From the NCBI GenBank assembly GCA_944322305.1, contig CALUOP010000003.1, forward strand, positions 62,001 through 126,000: 64,000 nt of DNA. Reading direction: 5' to 3'. Under the pieces are notes generated by a model. That model searched no databases. It was not told where the DNA came from and saw only the letters and a program-made list of their open reading frames with translations. This DNA is from an uncultured Coriobacteriaceae bacterium (lineage in GTDB: Bacteria; Actinomycetota; Coriobacteriia; Coriobacteriales; Coriobacteriaceae). Shown piece after piece: positions 17,265-25,949 of the stretch. The position numbers were made by a program, and so were the translations under genes. The stretch's first letter is position 1, and the number at the start of each line of letters is the position of its first letter.

Positions 17265-18605
17265 CTACTCCCGCCCGAGCGCCACGCGCAGCGCCCCGGC
17301 AACACCCGCCACCACGATCGCAGCAACGAGCGCGATGACCCACGGCACCGCATGGTCAAACGCCACGCCGTACACCAGCTGGCCCGCCGGCGTGGCGAGG
17401 TTCAGCAGCATCATGGAGAGCGCCATGACCTTGCCCACCAGAACGTCCGGGCTCTTGATCTGCAGATACGACATCAGCGCAATGGAGGCGACCATGCAGA
17501 ACACCATGGTGAGCACGTAGCACGCAAGCATCCCGCAAAAGCTCGCAAGCGGCGGAAGTCCCGCTGCCAGCACGGCGGCCACCGCGCCCAGGCACGCAGC
17601 GGCCAGTGCGAGAAACGCCGGCATGGACCGCACGCCAAAACGGTCGGGCTTAAGGGCGACAAGCGCGCCGCCCGCCAGGCCTCCCACCGCCAACGCGCCC
17701 TGCGCCACGCCCATGAGCTGGTTGGAAAGCCCCAGGTACTCGGTTACGACGTAGGGTGTGCCGACGTTGATGAGCGAAGCGCCGAACATGTTCACCAGCA
17801 TGCCCGCCAGCATGATGCGGCGCATGAGCGCGCGCCCGCGCAGGAAGCCCAAGGCCTCGGCCAAGTCGGCGCGGGCGGTGGCGGCGAGCCCCGCAGTGCG
17901 CTGCGGCGGATCGTACGGGACGCGCACGAACAGCAGCGTGAGCGCGCACGATGCGGCAAACGACGCCGCGGACAGCGCCACGATCGGCGCCAGCCCCCAG
18001 AACCCGAACACCATGCCGCCCAGCACCGGCCCGCCGATGCCGGTGACCATGCCGACCTGGTTGGTAACGACCATCGCCGCCGGGATCTTCTCGGCAGAAA
18101 CCACGTGCGGAACGGCGGACTGCACGCACGGTTGGTACAGCGCCTGCGCGGCAAACGCCACCATGAGCACGGCAACCGTTGCCTCAACGAGAACCGGCGA
18201 GCCTGCAAGCGCCAAGCACCCCAGCATGACGCAGGCGAGAAGCGCGTCGAGCGCCGCCATGACGCCGCGCTTGCGCGTACGGTCGGCCAGCACGCCGCCG
18301 ATGGGCGCGAGCAGCGTGTACGGAACGAAGCCGGCAGTCACCACTGCGCCGTACAGTGTGCCCGACCCGGTGAGGTTCAGCAGGTACAGCGGCAGCACGA
18401 ACTGCAAGATCTCGGCTCCGAGCAGCGAGAAGGCCTGCGCCGCCACGATGGCGCGAAAGCCCGGGGTGAAGAGCCGCGCAGGTCCGCCGGGTTTTGCCCT
18501 GCGCCTGCGCGGCGACGCAGGCGTCCTCTGCGCATTGGGCCGGCACGCATGCTGCAGGGGCGCGGAGGTCTCTCGTCCTTGGTGCTTGTCGGTCATGGCA
18601 TGCAT
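17265..18605 (-). CDS. MFS transporter (multidrug/EntS-like)
   Basis: A 446-residue 12-helix major facilitator with the loop 2-3 motif (GGVLADRTRKRGVMAA) after the second helix. It resembles drug or siderophore exporters of the EntS/tet(V) type. It lies downstream of a TetR gene on the same strand, and both promoters carry the same TTGGTATGTAT operator half-site. Export of a toxic compound sensed by that TetR protein is inferred. The ATG at 18605 follows AAAGGATG. Confidence 0.82.
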   Translation of the reverse strand: MHAMTDKHQGRETSAPLQHACRPNAQRTPASPRRRRAKPGGPARLFTPGFRAIVAAQAFSLLGAEILQFVLPLYLLNLTGSGTLYGAVVTAGFVPYTLLAPIGGVLADRTRKRGVMAALDALLACVMLGCLALAGSPVLVEATVAVLMVAFAAQALYQPCVQSAVPHVVSAEKIPAAMVVTNQVGMVTGIGGPVLGGMVFGFWGLAPIVALSAASFAASCALTLLFVRVPYDPPQRTAGLAATARADLAEALGFLRGRALMRRIMLAGMLVNMFGASLINVGTPYVVTEYLGLSNQLMGVAQGALAVGGLAGGALVALKPDRFGVRSMPAFLALAAACLGAVAAVLAAGLPPLASFCGMLACYVLTMVFCMVASIALMSYLQIKSPDVLVGKVMALSMMLLNLATPAGQLVYGVAFDHAVPWVIALVAAIVVAGVAGALRVALGRE

Positions 18606-18618
18606 GGGTCATCCTTTC

Positions 18619-18639
18619 ATACATTCGGTTGGTATGTAT
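18619..18639. promoter_or_regulatory. TetR operator upstream of the MFS gene
   Basis: ATACAT-N9-ATGTAT, an imperfect palindrome containing TTGGTATGTAT. The same half-site occurs upstream of the tetR gene at 19402-19420. This pattern (ACATACC/GGTATGT) is common for TetR-family operators. Confidence 0.6.
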
Positions 18640-18686
18640 ATATGCTCGAAAGAAAGCCGCACGCAGCGGCTCCTCTCGTCTATCGG

Positions 18687-19373
18687 CTATGCAGCCGACG
18701 GATCCTCCCCACCCGCGACTTTCTCGCCCGCCACCTTTGCCCAGCGGTCAAGCGCGCCGCACGCCGCACCGTCTGCCAGATCAATCCCGAGCGAGCGGGC
18801 CACCTGGTAAAACACCGCCAGCCGGCGCTGGTACTGCTCCGTCGAGGAAGCCGGGTTGAAAATCGGCAGCACCCACAGGTTGCCGAGCAGGTTGAGCGCC
18901 TCGGCGGTCTCCCGGGGACATGTCGCCGCCATGCTGCCGTCGGCGATGCCCTCCTCTATCGCCGGCTGCAGAAAGCGGCGCGCGTACTCCAGCGACCCGC
19001 GGTACTCCTCGGCCAGCAAGCGCGCGCTGCGCACCGGATCCTGCGAGGGACGCATGGCTTGCCACGCGTCCATCACGCCCGTCTCGGCCGACGCGCTATA
19101 GTAGGCGCGCACCTTTTCCAAGCCGGATAGGCTGCGATCGGCGGCGATCTCCTCCATGCGCTCGATCGCCGGCTCGTTCATGCGGTCGGTGATGGCGTTG
19201 AGGATCTCTTCCTTGCTCTTGAAGTGATGGTAGATGGCGCCTTTGGTAAGGCCGCCCAGATTGTTTACAATGTCGGCCATCGTGGTGTGCTCGTAGCCTT
19301 TGACCATGAAGAGCTCTTGGGCAACATCGAGGATCTTCTTTACGGTTTCCTCGGGATATTTGTTGCGCGCCAT
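18687..19373 (-). CDS. TetR-family regulator of the adjacent MFS gene
   Basis: A 228-residue repressor. The helix-turn-helix is seen as ILDVAQELFMVKGYEHTT, then IVNNLGGLTKGAIYHHFKSKEEIL, with an all-alpha ligand domain after residue 60. The C-terminus (KVAGEKVAGGEDPSAA) is low in complexity and carries a GEK encoded by a near copy of the dispersed motif. Operators upstream of itself and upstream of the MFS gene suggest it represses both. Confidence 0.88.
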   Translation of the reverse strand: MARNKYPEETVKKILDVAQELFMVKGYEHTTMADIVNNLGGLTKGAIYHHFKSKEEILNAITDRMNEPAIERMEEIAADRSLSGLEKVRAYYSASAETGVMDAWQAMRPSQDPVRSARLLAEEYRGSLEYARRFLQPAIEEGIADGSMAATCPRETAEALNLLGNLWVLPIFNPASSTEQYQRRLAVFYQVARSLGIDLADGAACGALDRWAKVAGEKVAGGEDPSAA

Positions 19374-19401
19374 AGCCGCCTCCTTTGTGCGTCACGTTAA
19401 A

Positions 19402-19420
19402 GATACCATTGGTATGTATC
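19402..19420. promoter_or_regulatory. TetR autoregulatory operator
   Basis: GATACCATTGGTATGTATC, with core ATACCA-T-TGGTAT palindromic around one base, about 30 bases upstream of the tetR start. Confidence 0.6.
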
Positions 19421-19511
19421 TTGGGCAAAGAAAAGGCGCCCGCCCGCAAGCGCAGGCGAGCGCCGATCGCCACACGGCGCCGGACCAGCGAGCTGGATAC
19501 CGGGCAGCCGC

Positions 19512-19814
19512 TTAGTACTCCTCGCCGGCAGCCCCGTCTGCGGGCTGGCCCTCCATCTCCTCATGCGCGCGGTTGCGGAACTCCTCGATCAGGTCGTCCC
19601 CGGTGTAGCCCTCGGCAACAAGCTGCTCGAGCAGGTCGGTGCTCTGCTCGACCGCAGTCTTAAGCGGGCGGAACTCCACACCCGTCTCGGTGGGCACGCA
19701 CTCGGCCTCCGTGCCGAAGCCGTAGCGATCGTACAGCTCGGCAGGGATGCGCACCTGCAGCTGGGACGAGATCTTCACGCGCTTGCTGGTAAACCCTTGG
19801 CCTCTGGCTGCCAT
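19512..19814 (-). CDS. AbrB/SpoVT-type DNA-binding protein
   Basis: A 100-residue protein whose first half (VKISSQLQVRIPAELYDRYGFGTEAECVPTETGVEFRPL) matches the swapped-hairpin AbrB/MazE DNA-binding domain. The acidic helical C-terminus could bind a partner. No toxin gene is adjacent, so it may be an orphan antitoxin or regulator. It has a strong ribosome site (GGAGCGGAGGAG) and an AT-rich upstream region with its own promoter. Confidence 0.72.
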   Translation of the reverse strand: MAARGQGFTSKRVKISSQLQVRIPAELYDRYGFGTEAECVPTETGVEFRPLKTAVEQSTDLLEQLVAEGYTGDDLIEEFRNRAHEEMEGQPADGAAGEEY

Positions 19815-19965
19815 AGCTCCTCCGCTCCTTGGTGATGCGTATTACCTTTTACATCATAACCGAGACACCTATGAAATGCATCCCTTGTATTCTGTACGTA
19901 TCACACGCGAAACAGTCAGGGCAGACCCGCAACCAACCGGGCTCTGCACGCTACCGTGAGCAAAC

Positions 19966-20002
19966 GGCGCCGCGCGGCACCTCTGCGATGCCGCGCGGCG
20001 CC
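19966..20002 (-). terminator. 14-bp stem-loop after the HdeD-like gene
   Basis: Perfect arms GGCGCCGCGCGGCA and TGCCGCGCGGCGCC enclose 9 bases, 32 bases beyond the stop at 20034. On the minus strand only GTTTGC follows, so it is a weak intrinsic terminator. Confidence 0.5.
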
Positions 20003-20033
20003 AAACCGCTTGCTCAAGCTATGTCGAGAGCGC

Positions 20034-20621
20034 CTACTCCATGCGCTTCATCCCCACAGCCTCGATGAGCACCGTCGCGCCGATTACCACCAGGTACGCC
20101 GAGACCATAAAGCTCAGTACCACGCTGGAAAACATCGGGGCCAGCAGGAACAGGATGCCCAGGATGATGTTGCACACGCCCGAAACCGTGCACAAGCCGG
20201 AGCCCGGCATGTTGAAGTAGCGCATGCGCCCGGCGTTGGAGATGCGCTCGGCGCCGATCACGATCAGGATGATGCCCATGATGAACGACAGCGTGGTGGC
20301 TGTGAACAGCGACGGCAGCATGATGAGCACGATGCCCAGCAGCACGTTGAGGATGCCGGTCACCACGAGCATGGGATCTTTGAACAGGCCAACCGCGCGC
20401 ACGTACGAGACGATCTGCGAGATGCCGTGGACGATAAGCGCCGCGGCAACAAACGCCTGCACCACCGCGTACAGGTTGAACGGATAGAGGAAGGTCAGAA
20501 CGCCGGCGGCGATCATGAGCACCCCGAGCACGATGAAGAAGATCTTGGTGGCCTTGAAATCTTTGTTCCAGCGCTCTTGGTATTCCTGGAACAGGTCTTG
20601 ATGGGACTGGTATGCCGTCAT
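20034..20621 (-). CDS. HdeD/DUF308-family membrane protein
   Basis: A 195-residue protein with six hydrophobic helices arranged as three repeated pairs (FFIVLGVLMIAAGVLTFLYP; MLVVTGILNVLLGIVLIMLP; VSGVCNIILGILFLLAP), the layout of HdeD-like proteins linked to acid resistance in enterobacteria. The ATG at 20621 has AGAGGTGATTGCC upstream. Role here unknown. Confidence 0.75.
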   Translation of the reverse strand: MTAYQSHQDLFQEYQERWNKDFKATKIFFIVLGVLMIAAGVLTFLYPFNLYAVVQAFVAAALIVHGISQIVSYVRAVGLFKDPMLVVTGILNVLLGIVLIMLPSLFTATTLSFIMGIILIVIGAERISNAGRMRYFNMPGSGLCTVSGVCNIILGILFLLAPMFSSVVLSFMVSAYLVVIGATVLIEAVGMKRME

Positions 20622-20798
20622 GGCAATCACCTCTGTTTGAATTGGTGCCGTGGTGCTCTTCTACCCGTTTGTAATGAAACTAACAGGGTAGCAACGAATA
20701 GCAGCTGCGCGCACAGCGACGCCACGCGCTTTTCTCCCCCACGCGCTGTGCACAACGCGCGCATATTCCAAAATGCGACGGCGTGGCGCACCGCGGCG

Positions 20799-20825
20799 TT
20801 GACACCTGAGCGCATACCGTACAAT
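20799..20825 (+). promoter_or_regulatory. Sigma-70-like promoter
   Basis: TTGACA (20799-20804) and TACAAT (20820-20825) are separated by 15 bases, 62 bases upstream of the small membrane gene at 20888. The spacer is shorter than usual. Confidence 0.45.
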
Positions 20826-20887
20826 GCGGTCACCTATGTCTGCGCGCAAAGGCGGGCCGCAGCCGCCCGCTGTGATTGGAGCGACCC

Positions 20888-21160
20888 ATGTCGTCAGAGA
20901 AGAACATCCCGCTTGCCGTTGTGTCGGTGATTCTGGGCGTAGTGGCGGTTGCGCTCTCCTTCCTTCCCATCGAGGTGCAGCTCATCGGCATCGTTGCAGG
21001 CATTGCCGGCATCGTCGTGGCCAAACGCGCCCGCCGCTCCGAGTACACCAAGGACATGACCATCACCATCGGCATGGTGCTCTCCATCACGGGCCTGGGC
21101 CTTTGCCTCATCGCGCCGGTGCTCGCGATCATCGCGAACCTGCTCGCCCTGTTCGCGTAG
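20888..21160 (+). CDS. Small two/three-helix membrane protein (DUF4190-like)
   Basis: A 90-residue protein with hydrophobic segments LAVVSVILGVVAVALSFL, VQLIGIVAGIAGIVVA and MVLSITGLGLCLIAPVLAIIANLLALFA separated by a basic loop (KRARRSEYTKD). It resembles the short DUF4190-type membrane proteins. The ATG at 20888 follows TTGGAGCG. It is co-directional with trmL, 64 bases downstream. Confidence 0.6.
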   Translation: MSSEKNIPLAVVSVILGVVAVALSFLPIEVQLIGIVAGIAGIVVAKRARRSEYTKDMTITIGMVLSITGLGLCLIAPVLAIIANLLALFA

Positions 21161-21224
21161 CGCAGAGCCGTCCCGCCCGTCATCCCCGCCCGCCATCCCC
21201 GCCCGCCGCCGTTTGGAGCCGCCC

Positions 21225-21878
21225 ATGTTCAACCTCGTGCTGTTTGAGCCGGAGATTCCCGCCAACACGGGCAACATCGGGCGCACCTGCGTGGTCACCG
21301 GCACGCGCCTGCACCTGATCGGGCCGCTGGGCTTCTCGCTTGACGAACGTGCGCTGCGGCGCGCGGGGCTGGGCTATTGGAAGAACCTGGACGTTGCCGC
21401 GTACCGTGGCTGGGACGATTTCGTGGCCCGCAACGGGCTGGCTGCGCGCGGCAGCGAGCCGCGGCTGCACCTGCTTACCAAGAAGGCGCGCCGCACGTAC
21501 GCCGAGGCGACGTACCGCGACGGCGATTTTCTTGTGCTGGGCAAAGAAAGCTCGGGGCTGCCCGAGGAGCTGCTGGCGCGCTACGCAGAGAGCTGCGAGC
21601 GCATCCCCATGCTGCCGGACGAGGCCTCGCTGGCCAACCGCGCGGTCTGGGCGCAGCACAACGACCAGCTGGCGGGCGAGAAGGGCAGCGGAGCCAACGG
21701 GGCGTCGGACACCGCAACGGCTGAGGGCGCGCAGGCCCATGCGCCTTTGCGGCGGCAGGACATCTGCGGGAACTTCATCGACCCCGAAGAGTACCGCATC
21801 AGCGCGCTCAACCTCTCCAACGCCGCGGCCGTGGTGCTTTACGAGGCCCTGCGGCAGGCCAGCTTCCCCAACATGTAG
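21225..21878 (+). CDS. trmL: tRNA (cytidine/uridine-2'-O)-methyltransferase
   Basis: A 217-residue SPOUT methyltransferase that 2'-O-methylates the wobble base of tRNA-Leu. The family start FNLVLFEPEIPANTGNIGRTC, the middle FLVLGKESSGLP and the C-terminal knot SALNLSNAAAVVLYEALRQ are clear. Compared with the usual IPM...RSLNLSN spacing there is an insertion of about 50 residues (about 148-195) that includes AGEKGSGANGAS, encoded by the GGGCGAGAAG motif. Start at 21225 follows GGAGCCGCCC. Confidence 0.9.
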   Translation: MFNLVLFEPEIPANTGNIGRTCVVTGTRLHLIGPLGFSLDERALRRAGLGYWKNLDVAAYRGWDDFVARNGLAARGSEPRLHLLTKKARRTYAEATYRDGDFLVLGKESSGLPEELLARYAESCERIPMLPDEASLANRAVWAQHNDQLAGEKGSGANGASDTATAEGAQAHAPLRRQDICGNFIDPEEYRISALNLSNAAAVVLYEALRQASFPNM

Positions 21879-21944
21879 CGCATGCGCCAGTTTAGGCGGT
21901 GCTTTATTTGGCGCAGTGCTTAATTTGGCGCATGGTGGGACGAA

Positions 21945-22110
21945 GTTCCGCATGCGTTTTGTATCAGCTGCTTGGTTCCGCATGCGTTTTGTAGCAGCCC
22001 GCGCGTTCCGCATGCGTTCTGTATCAGCTGCAAGCCAATAATGGCCGCCAGCCGACACGCGGTGCATGCGGAACCACGCGGTTGATACACAATGCATGCG
22101 CAACGGCGCG
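21945..22110. repeat. 30-bp-period repeat array A
   Basis: This gap of 289 bases between the convergent trmL and thiE genes has no gene. Three tandem 30-bp units start with GTTCCGCATGCGTTTTGTA at 21945, 21975 and 22005. After 22050 two units in the opposite orientation follow (GCGGAACCACGCGG-TTGATACACAATGCAT from about 22069). Reverse-complemented, the first set reads CTGATACAAAACGCATGCGG, which aligns with the TGATACGAA-N-GC box of arrays B and C. Two 17-18 bp copies of TTTATTTGGCGCA lie just left of it. Confidence 0.75.
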
Positions 22111-22167
22111 GACGTCTGCGCCGTGAGCCGCTAGGGCGAACGAGCCCGTCCTGTCCGGACCGCCTCA

Positions 22168-22797
22168 TCAGCGCATGCAGTCGGACATGCGGCAGGCGCC
22201 TGCGGCCGCGGTGGCGCGCACAAGGGGCTCGGTTTCGTCGGTGATGCCGCCGAGCGCCAGCACCGGCACATGCGCCTGGGCGATAACCTCGGAGAGAAAC
22301 GCCGTGCCGCGCCCGGGCTGCGGCTTGCACGACGGCGCGAAGACGGGGCTGGCAACAAGGTAGTCCGCGCCCAGCGCTTCGGCGCGGGGCACCTCGGAGA
22401 CCTCGTGCACGTTGGTGCCCACCAGCTCGAAACCCTCCGGGCGGCCGAGACGCTCCAACACGGGAAGCGGCAGGTGCAGGTTCCGCGCGCCCGCCCGCCG
22501 CGCCGGCTCAGCAAAGCTGTGGGCGATAAAGACGATGCCCGCGCGCTCGCATGCCGCGCGCACCTCGCGCTCCAAGCGCTCGTACGCCGTCGGGTCCAGG
22601 TCCTTCTCGCGCAGGATAAGCGCGTCGACCTTGCCTGCCAGGCGCTCAACCTGCGCGGGCAGCGGGCGCGGGCAGCTGCGGCGGTCGGTTATCGCCACGC
22701 GCGCAAACCGCCCGGGCGAGAAGAGCGCGGCAGCGCATGCGGGACCGCCCGCAGCGCTCCCTGCAACGCAAACGTCCCCACAGCAGTTATCGGCCAT
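22168..22797 (-). CDS. thiE: Thiamine phosphate synthase
   Basis: A 209-residue ThiE/TenI TIM-barrel protein that couples the thiazole and pyrimidine phosphates to thiamine phosphate. Recognisable parts are ITDRRSC near the N-terminus, DALILREKDLD, GTNVHEVSE, GADYLVASPVFAPSCKP and VLALGGITDE. The Arg/Lys around LREKDLD and the phosphate loop VLALGGI fit ThiE; TenI cannot be fully excluded. It is the last gene of the thiSFGHE operon, 55 bases after thiH. The N-terminal segment contains LFSPGR, encoded by the dispersed motif on the opposite strand. Confidence 0.85.
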   Translation of the reverse strand: MADNCCGDVCVAGSAAGGPACAAALFSPGRFARVAITDRRSCPRPLPAQVERLAGKVDALILREKDLDPTAYERLEREVRAACERAGIVFIAHSFAEPARRAGARNLHLPLPVLERLGRPEGFELVGTNVHEVSEVPRAEALGADYLVASPVFAPSCKPQPGRGTAFLSEVIAQAHVPVLALGGITDETEPLVRATAAAGACRMSDCMR

Positions 22798-22852
22798 GCG
22801 TCTCTCCCTCGCTCCTCGCCCCGGCGCTCCGCTTGCAGCCGCCGCGCGCCGC

Positions 22853-24202
22853 CTATACCAGCACGTGGTCGTTCATCACCGGCTCGAGACCCATTTCGCG
22901 CATCGCGACGCACATGGTGGGCAGGTCGCGCGTGTCGGCGATCTCGAACTGGTCGTCGCCCTCGTCGGCTTGGTGCGTGTGCTCGCCCACGCCGGTGGAC
23001 ACGCCGGCCGAAACCTTGGTGGCCGTGATGGTGGCCACGTGGTCGCGGAAGCGCGCGCTCTCGCGCGAGGACACCGTGAGGCCCGCAAAGGGCATGAAGA
23101 TGCGGTACGCGCAAACAACCTGCAGAAGCTGCGCCTCGCTCACGTGCGGGCCGCCGGGCGTCACCGCGCCGGCCGCCGGGCGCATGCGCGGGCACGAGAA
23201 GCTGATCTCGGCCGCCGGGTACGCGCGCTGGATCTCCCACGCGTGCAGGCCGCAGGCAAGCGCGTCGCGGCGGAAGTCGGCCAGCCCCAGCAGCGGCGCG
23301 AAGGCCACGCCGCGCATGCCGCCGCGCAGGGCGCGCTCCTGCGCCTCGAAGCGGTACGGCATGATGCGCTTGCGGCCGCGCAGGTGCAGCTTGCCGTAGC
23401 GCGCGGGGTCGTACGTCTCCTGGAACACGGTCACGTAGTCAACGCCGGCGGCGCGCAGGCGCGCGTAGTCGGCCACGTTGGCCGGGTAGATCTCCACGCC
23501 CACCGTGCGGAAGCGCTCGGCGGCCAGCTCGCAGGCACGCGCGATGTAGTCCACGCTGCTGCGGACCGGATCCTCGCCCGTGAGCAGCAGGATCTCCTCC
23601 TGCCCCGTGGCGGCGATGGCGTCGAGCTCGGCTATGATCTCGCTCTCGTCAAGCTGCGCGCGGCGGATGCCGCTCTCGCAGTTGAAGCCGCAGTACACGC
23701 AGCGGTTCTCGCAGTAGTTGGCGAGGTAGAGGGGCGTGAAGAACTGCACGTTGGTGCCGAACCACCGCACGCGCTCGCGCTGGGCGCGCTCGGCCATCTG
23801 CTCCAAAAACGGCGCGGCCGCCGGGGCGAGAAGCACGCCGAAGTCCTCCGGCCCCACCGTGTCGGCGGCCAGCACGCGGCGCACGTCCGCTGCCGTCACC
23901 GCGTCGGGGTCGTAGGCCTCCGCCGCGTCGAGCACGCGGTCGAACATGCCCCCGCCGAGGTCGTCCATGTCGGGCAGGAACGTGAGCGGGTCGAGCGCGC
24001 GGTCGGTGTGGATAGCGGCGTCGAGCGCCTCCGGCGCAAGCTCCGTCAGCCGATACGCACGCGTGCCCACGGGCTCGCGCGGCAAGTCGGCGGTGGTGAC
24101 GGTGCCGGCACGCAGGGCGGAGGCAACGTCCGCCGGCGCCGCACACGCGGCCGCAGGGCGCTTCTCGGCCTGCAGGGGCTCTGTCTGCGTAGGCTCTGCC
24201 AT
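22853..24202 (-). CDS. thiH: 2-iminoacetate synthase
   Basis: ThiH is a radical-SAM enzyme that cleaves tyrosine to dehydroglycine for the thiazole ring, the oxygen-sensitive route used by anaerobes. The 4Fe-4S motif is CENRCVYC (about residue 155). The flanking VQFFTPLYLANYC, LLLTGEDPVRSSVDYI and VTVFQETYDPARY are family-typical. The protein has 449 residues, with an N-terminal extension of about 60 residues beyond E. coli ThiH. The ATG at 24202 begins 2 bases after the thiG stop, so the genes are tightly coupled. Confidence 0.93.
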   Translation of the reverse strand: MAEPTQTEPLQAEKRPAAACAAPADVASALRAGTVTTADLPREPVGTRAYRLTELAPEALDAAIHTDRALDPLTFLPDMDDLGGGMFDRVLDAAEAYDPDAVTAADVRRVLAADTVGPEDFGVLLAPAAAPFLEQMAERAQRERVRWFGTNVQFFTPLYLANYCENRCVYCGFNCESGIRRAQLDESEIIAELDAIAATGQEEILLLTGEDPVRSSVDYIARACELAAERFRTVGVEIYPANVADYARLRAAGVDYVTVFQETYDPARYGKLHLRGRKRIMPYRFEAQERALRGGMRGVAFAPLLGLADFRRDALACGLHAWEIQRAYPAAEISFSCPRMRPAAGAVTPGGPHVSEAQLLQVVCAYRIFMPFAGLTVSSRESARFRDHVATITATKVSAGVSTGVGEHTHQADEGDDQFEIADTRDLPTMCVAMREMGLEPVMNDHVLV

Positions 24203-24204
24203 GG

Positions 24205-24984
24205 TTAGCGACCCTCCTCCTCCAAGAAGCCGGTCAAGGGCGAGGACGCCTCGCCGGTCTCGAGCACGCGACCCAGACCCGCCAGGTACGCGGCGCGCCC
24301 GGCCTCGACCGCTTGGCCGAACGCGCGCGCCATGAGCCGGATGTCGCCGGCGGTGGCCACGGCCGTGTTGGCCATCACCGCGGCGGCCCCCATCTCCATG
24401 GCCTCGCACGCCTGCGACGGGCGACCGATGCCCGCGTCGACGATGACCGGCAGGTCGATCTCCTCGATGAGGATGCGGATGAAGTCGCGCGTGACGAGCC
24501 CTTTGTTGGAGCCGATGGGCGCGCCAAGCGGCATGACCGCGGCGGCGCCGGCGCTCACCAGGTCGCGCGCCACGTTGAGGTCGGGGTACATGTAGGGCAG
24601 CACCGTGAAGCCGTCGGCGGCCAAAAGCTCGGTGGCGCGGACAGTCTCGGCGTTGTCGGGCAGCAGGTACTTGGTATCGCGGATGACCTCGACCTTGACG
24701 AGGTCGCCGCAGCCGAGCTCGCGCGCCAGCCGGGCGATGCGCACGGCCTCCTCGGCGGTGCGGGCGCCCGAGGTGTTGGGCAAAAGGGTCACGCCGCTGG
24801 GGATGGCGTCCAGGATGCTGTCCTCCTGGCCGGTGTTGGCGCGACGCACGGCCAGCGTCACGATCTCGGCGCCGGCGTCCTCAACGGCCGCGCGCACCAG
24901 ATCCAGCCGAAACTTGCCCGAACCCAAGATGAAGCGCGAAGAGAACTCCTTGTTCCCCAGCTTCCACGTGTCGTTTGCCGCCAT
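24205..24984 (-). CDS. thiG: Thiazole synthase
   Basis: A 259-residue ThiG (beta/alpha)8 barrel that forms the thiazole phosphate from dehydroglycine, deoxyxylulose phosphate and ThiS-thiocarboxylate. Seen motifs: [41 protein letters not shown] (Lys forms the imine), [12 protein letters not shown] and [13 protein letters not shown]. The ATG at 24984 has AGAGGAGGAAG upstream. The 212-base gap to thiF contains the inverted repeats at 25082-25162. Confidence 0.94.
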   Translation of the reverse strand: MAANDTWKLGNKEFSSRFILGSGKFRLDLVRAAVEDAGAEIVTLAVRRANTGQEDSILDAIPSGVTLLPNTSGARTAEEAVRIARLARELGCGDLVKVEVIRDTKYLLPDNAETVRATELLAADGFTVLPYMYPDLNVARDLVSAGAAAVMPLGAPIGSNKGLVTRDFIRILIEEIDLPVIVDAGIGRPSQACEAMEMGAAAVMANTAVATAGDIRLMARAFGQAVEAGRAAYLAGLGRVLETGEASSPLTGFLEEEGR

Positions 24985-25081
24985 GATGCTTCCTCCTCTG
25001 TTGGTGTTGCCGCGCCCGGCCCGCGGCTGCAAGCCGGACGCGGTGGTGTTGCTTGCGATAAGAACGGGCACGGAGGCGCGC

Positions 25082-25162
25082 CACGCCAGCGCACCTGCCA
25101 TTGGGGACGGGTACGGATGGCAGGTGCGCTGGCGTGTGCCATCCGCACCCGTCCCCAATGGC
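25082..25162. repeat. REPIN-like element with two mutually exclusive hairpins
   Basis: Hairpin 1: perfect 20-bp arms at 25082-25101 and 25117-25136 (loop 15). Hairpin 2: 26-bp arms at 25097-25122 and 25137-25162 with one mismatch (loop 14), sharing CCATTGGGGACGGGTACGG with the element at 13725-13800. The two stems use overlapping bases and cannot form together. The element sits in the thiF-thiG spacer of the thi operon. Confidence 0.7.
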
Positions 25163-25196
25163 GCGGAGCGCTGCGACGCCGTCTGCCTGGGTGCCG

Positions 25197-25862
25197 CTAT
25201 CGGCCGTCCCGCCCCATGCCCTCCTCGCCCAAGATCAGCCGGACGGCGAGAAGCGCCTGCTGGGCAGCGCACAGCGCCACGCGCGGGGCAAAGAGAGCCG
25301 CGCCGCCCCCCACGTCCGAGACGCCGTCGCCGCACAGGTAGAGCCGCCGGCCCACGCGCCGCGTGGCGATCTCGGCAGCCGGCCCCGTACCCGCCATGCC
25401 GTTGCCGGCGATAACCACCGGGCCTGCCGGGTCGGTAAGCAGCTGCTCTACCAGCAGGGCCTTGGCCTCGGGGTTGTCGAAGGCCTCGCATACGATGGGG
25501 CACGCGGCGAAGAGCTCGCGGACGTTGGCCTCGGTCACGCGCGTGCGGTGCGTCTCAACGCAGACCGCGGGGTCGATGGCGCGCAGCTGCTCGGCCAGCG
25601 CCTCGACCTTGGGACGGCCGAGGTGCCGGCGGAAGTAGTGCTGCCGGTTGAGGTTGCTCTCGTCCACCACGTCGAAGTCCGCTATCACGAGATGCCCCAC
25701 GCCGCTGCGCGCAAGCATCACCGCGATGTTGGAGCCGAGCCCACCGGCACCCGCCACGCCCACGCGCGCCGCCCGCAGGCGCTCGCGCGCCTCGGCGCCG
25801 ATGCGCGCGGCGAGGGGGTCGGCGCCGTGCTTCTCGACCGCCGCGTTGCTCTGCTCGCCCAC
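25197..25862 (-). CDS. thiF: ThiF-family sulfur-carrier adenylyltransferase
   Basis: A 221-residue E1-like enzyme that adenylates the C-terminal Gly of ThiS. Seen: [22 protein letters not shown] (nucleotide loop), [15 protein letters not shown] and [14 protein letters not shown]. It is shorter than E. coli ThiF, like the ThiF of clostridial thiSFGH operons. I prefer the GTG at 25862 with AAAGGATC 8 bases upstream; the frame also continues to a GTG at 25916. It lies between thiS and thiG. Confidence 0.88.
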   Translation of the reverse strand: MGEQSNAAVEKHGADPLAARIGAEARERLRAARVGVAGAGGLGSNIAVMLARSGVGHLVIADFDVVDESNLNRQHYFRRHLGRPKVEALAEQLRAIDPAVCVETHRTRVTEANVRELFAACPIVCEAFDNPEAKALLVEQLLTDPAGPVVIAGNGMAGTGPAAEIATRRVGRRLYLCGDGVSDVGGGAALFAPRVALCAAQQALLAVRLILGEEGMGRDGR

Positions 25863-25949
25863 TGCCTTGATCCTTTCTGCGCATTGCCTACCGAGAACCG
25901 CTGATCCGCGCGCCACACCCTTGCGGCGCGTCGCGCGAGCCGTCCGCGC

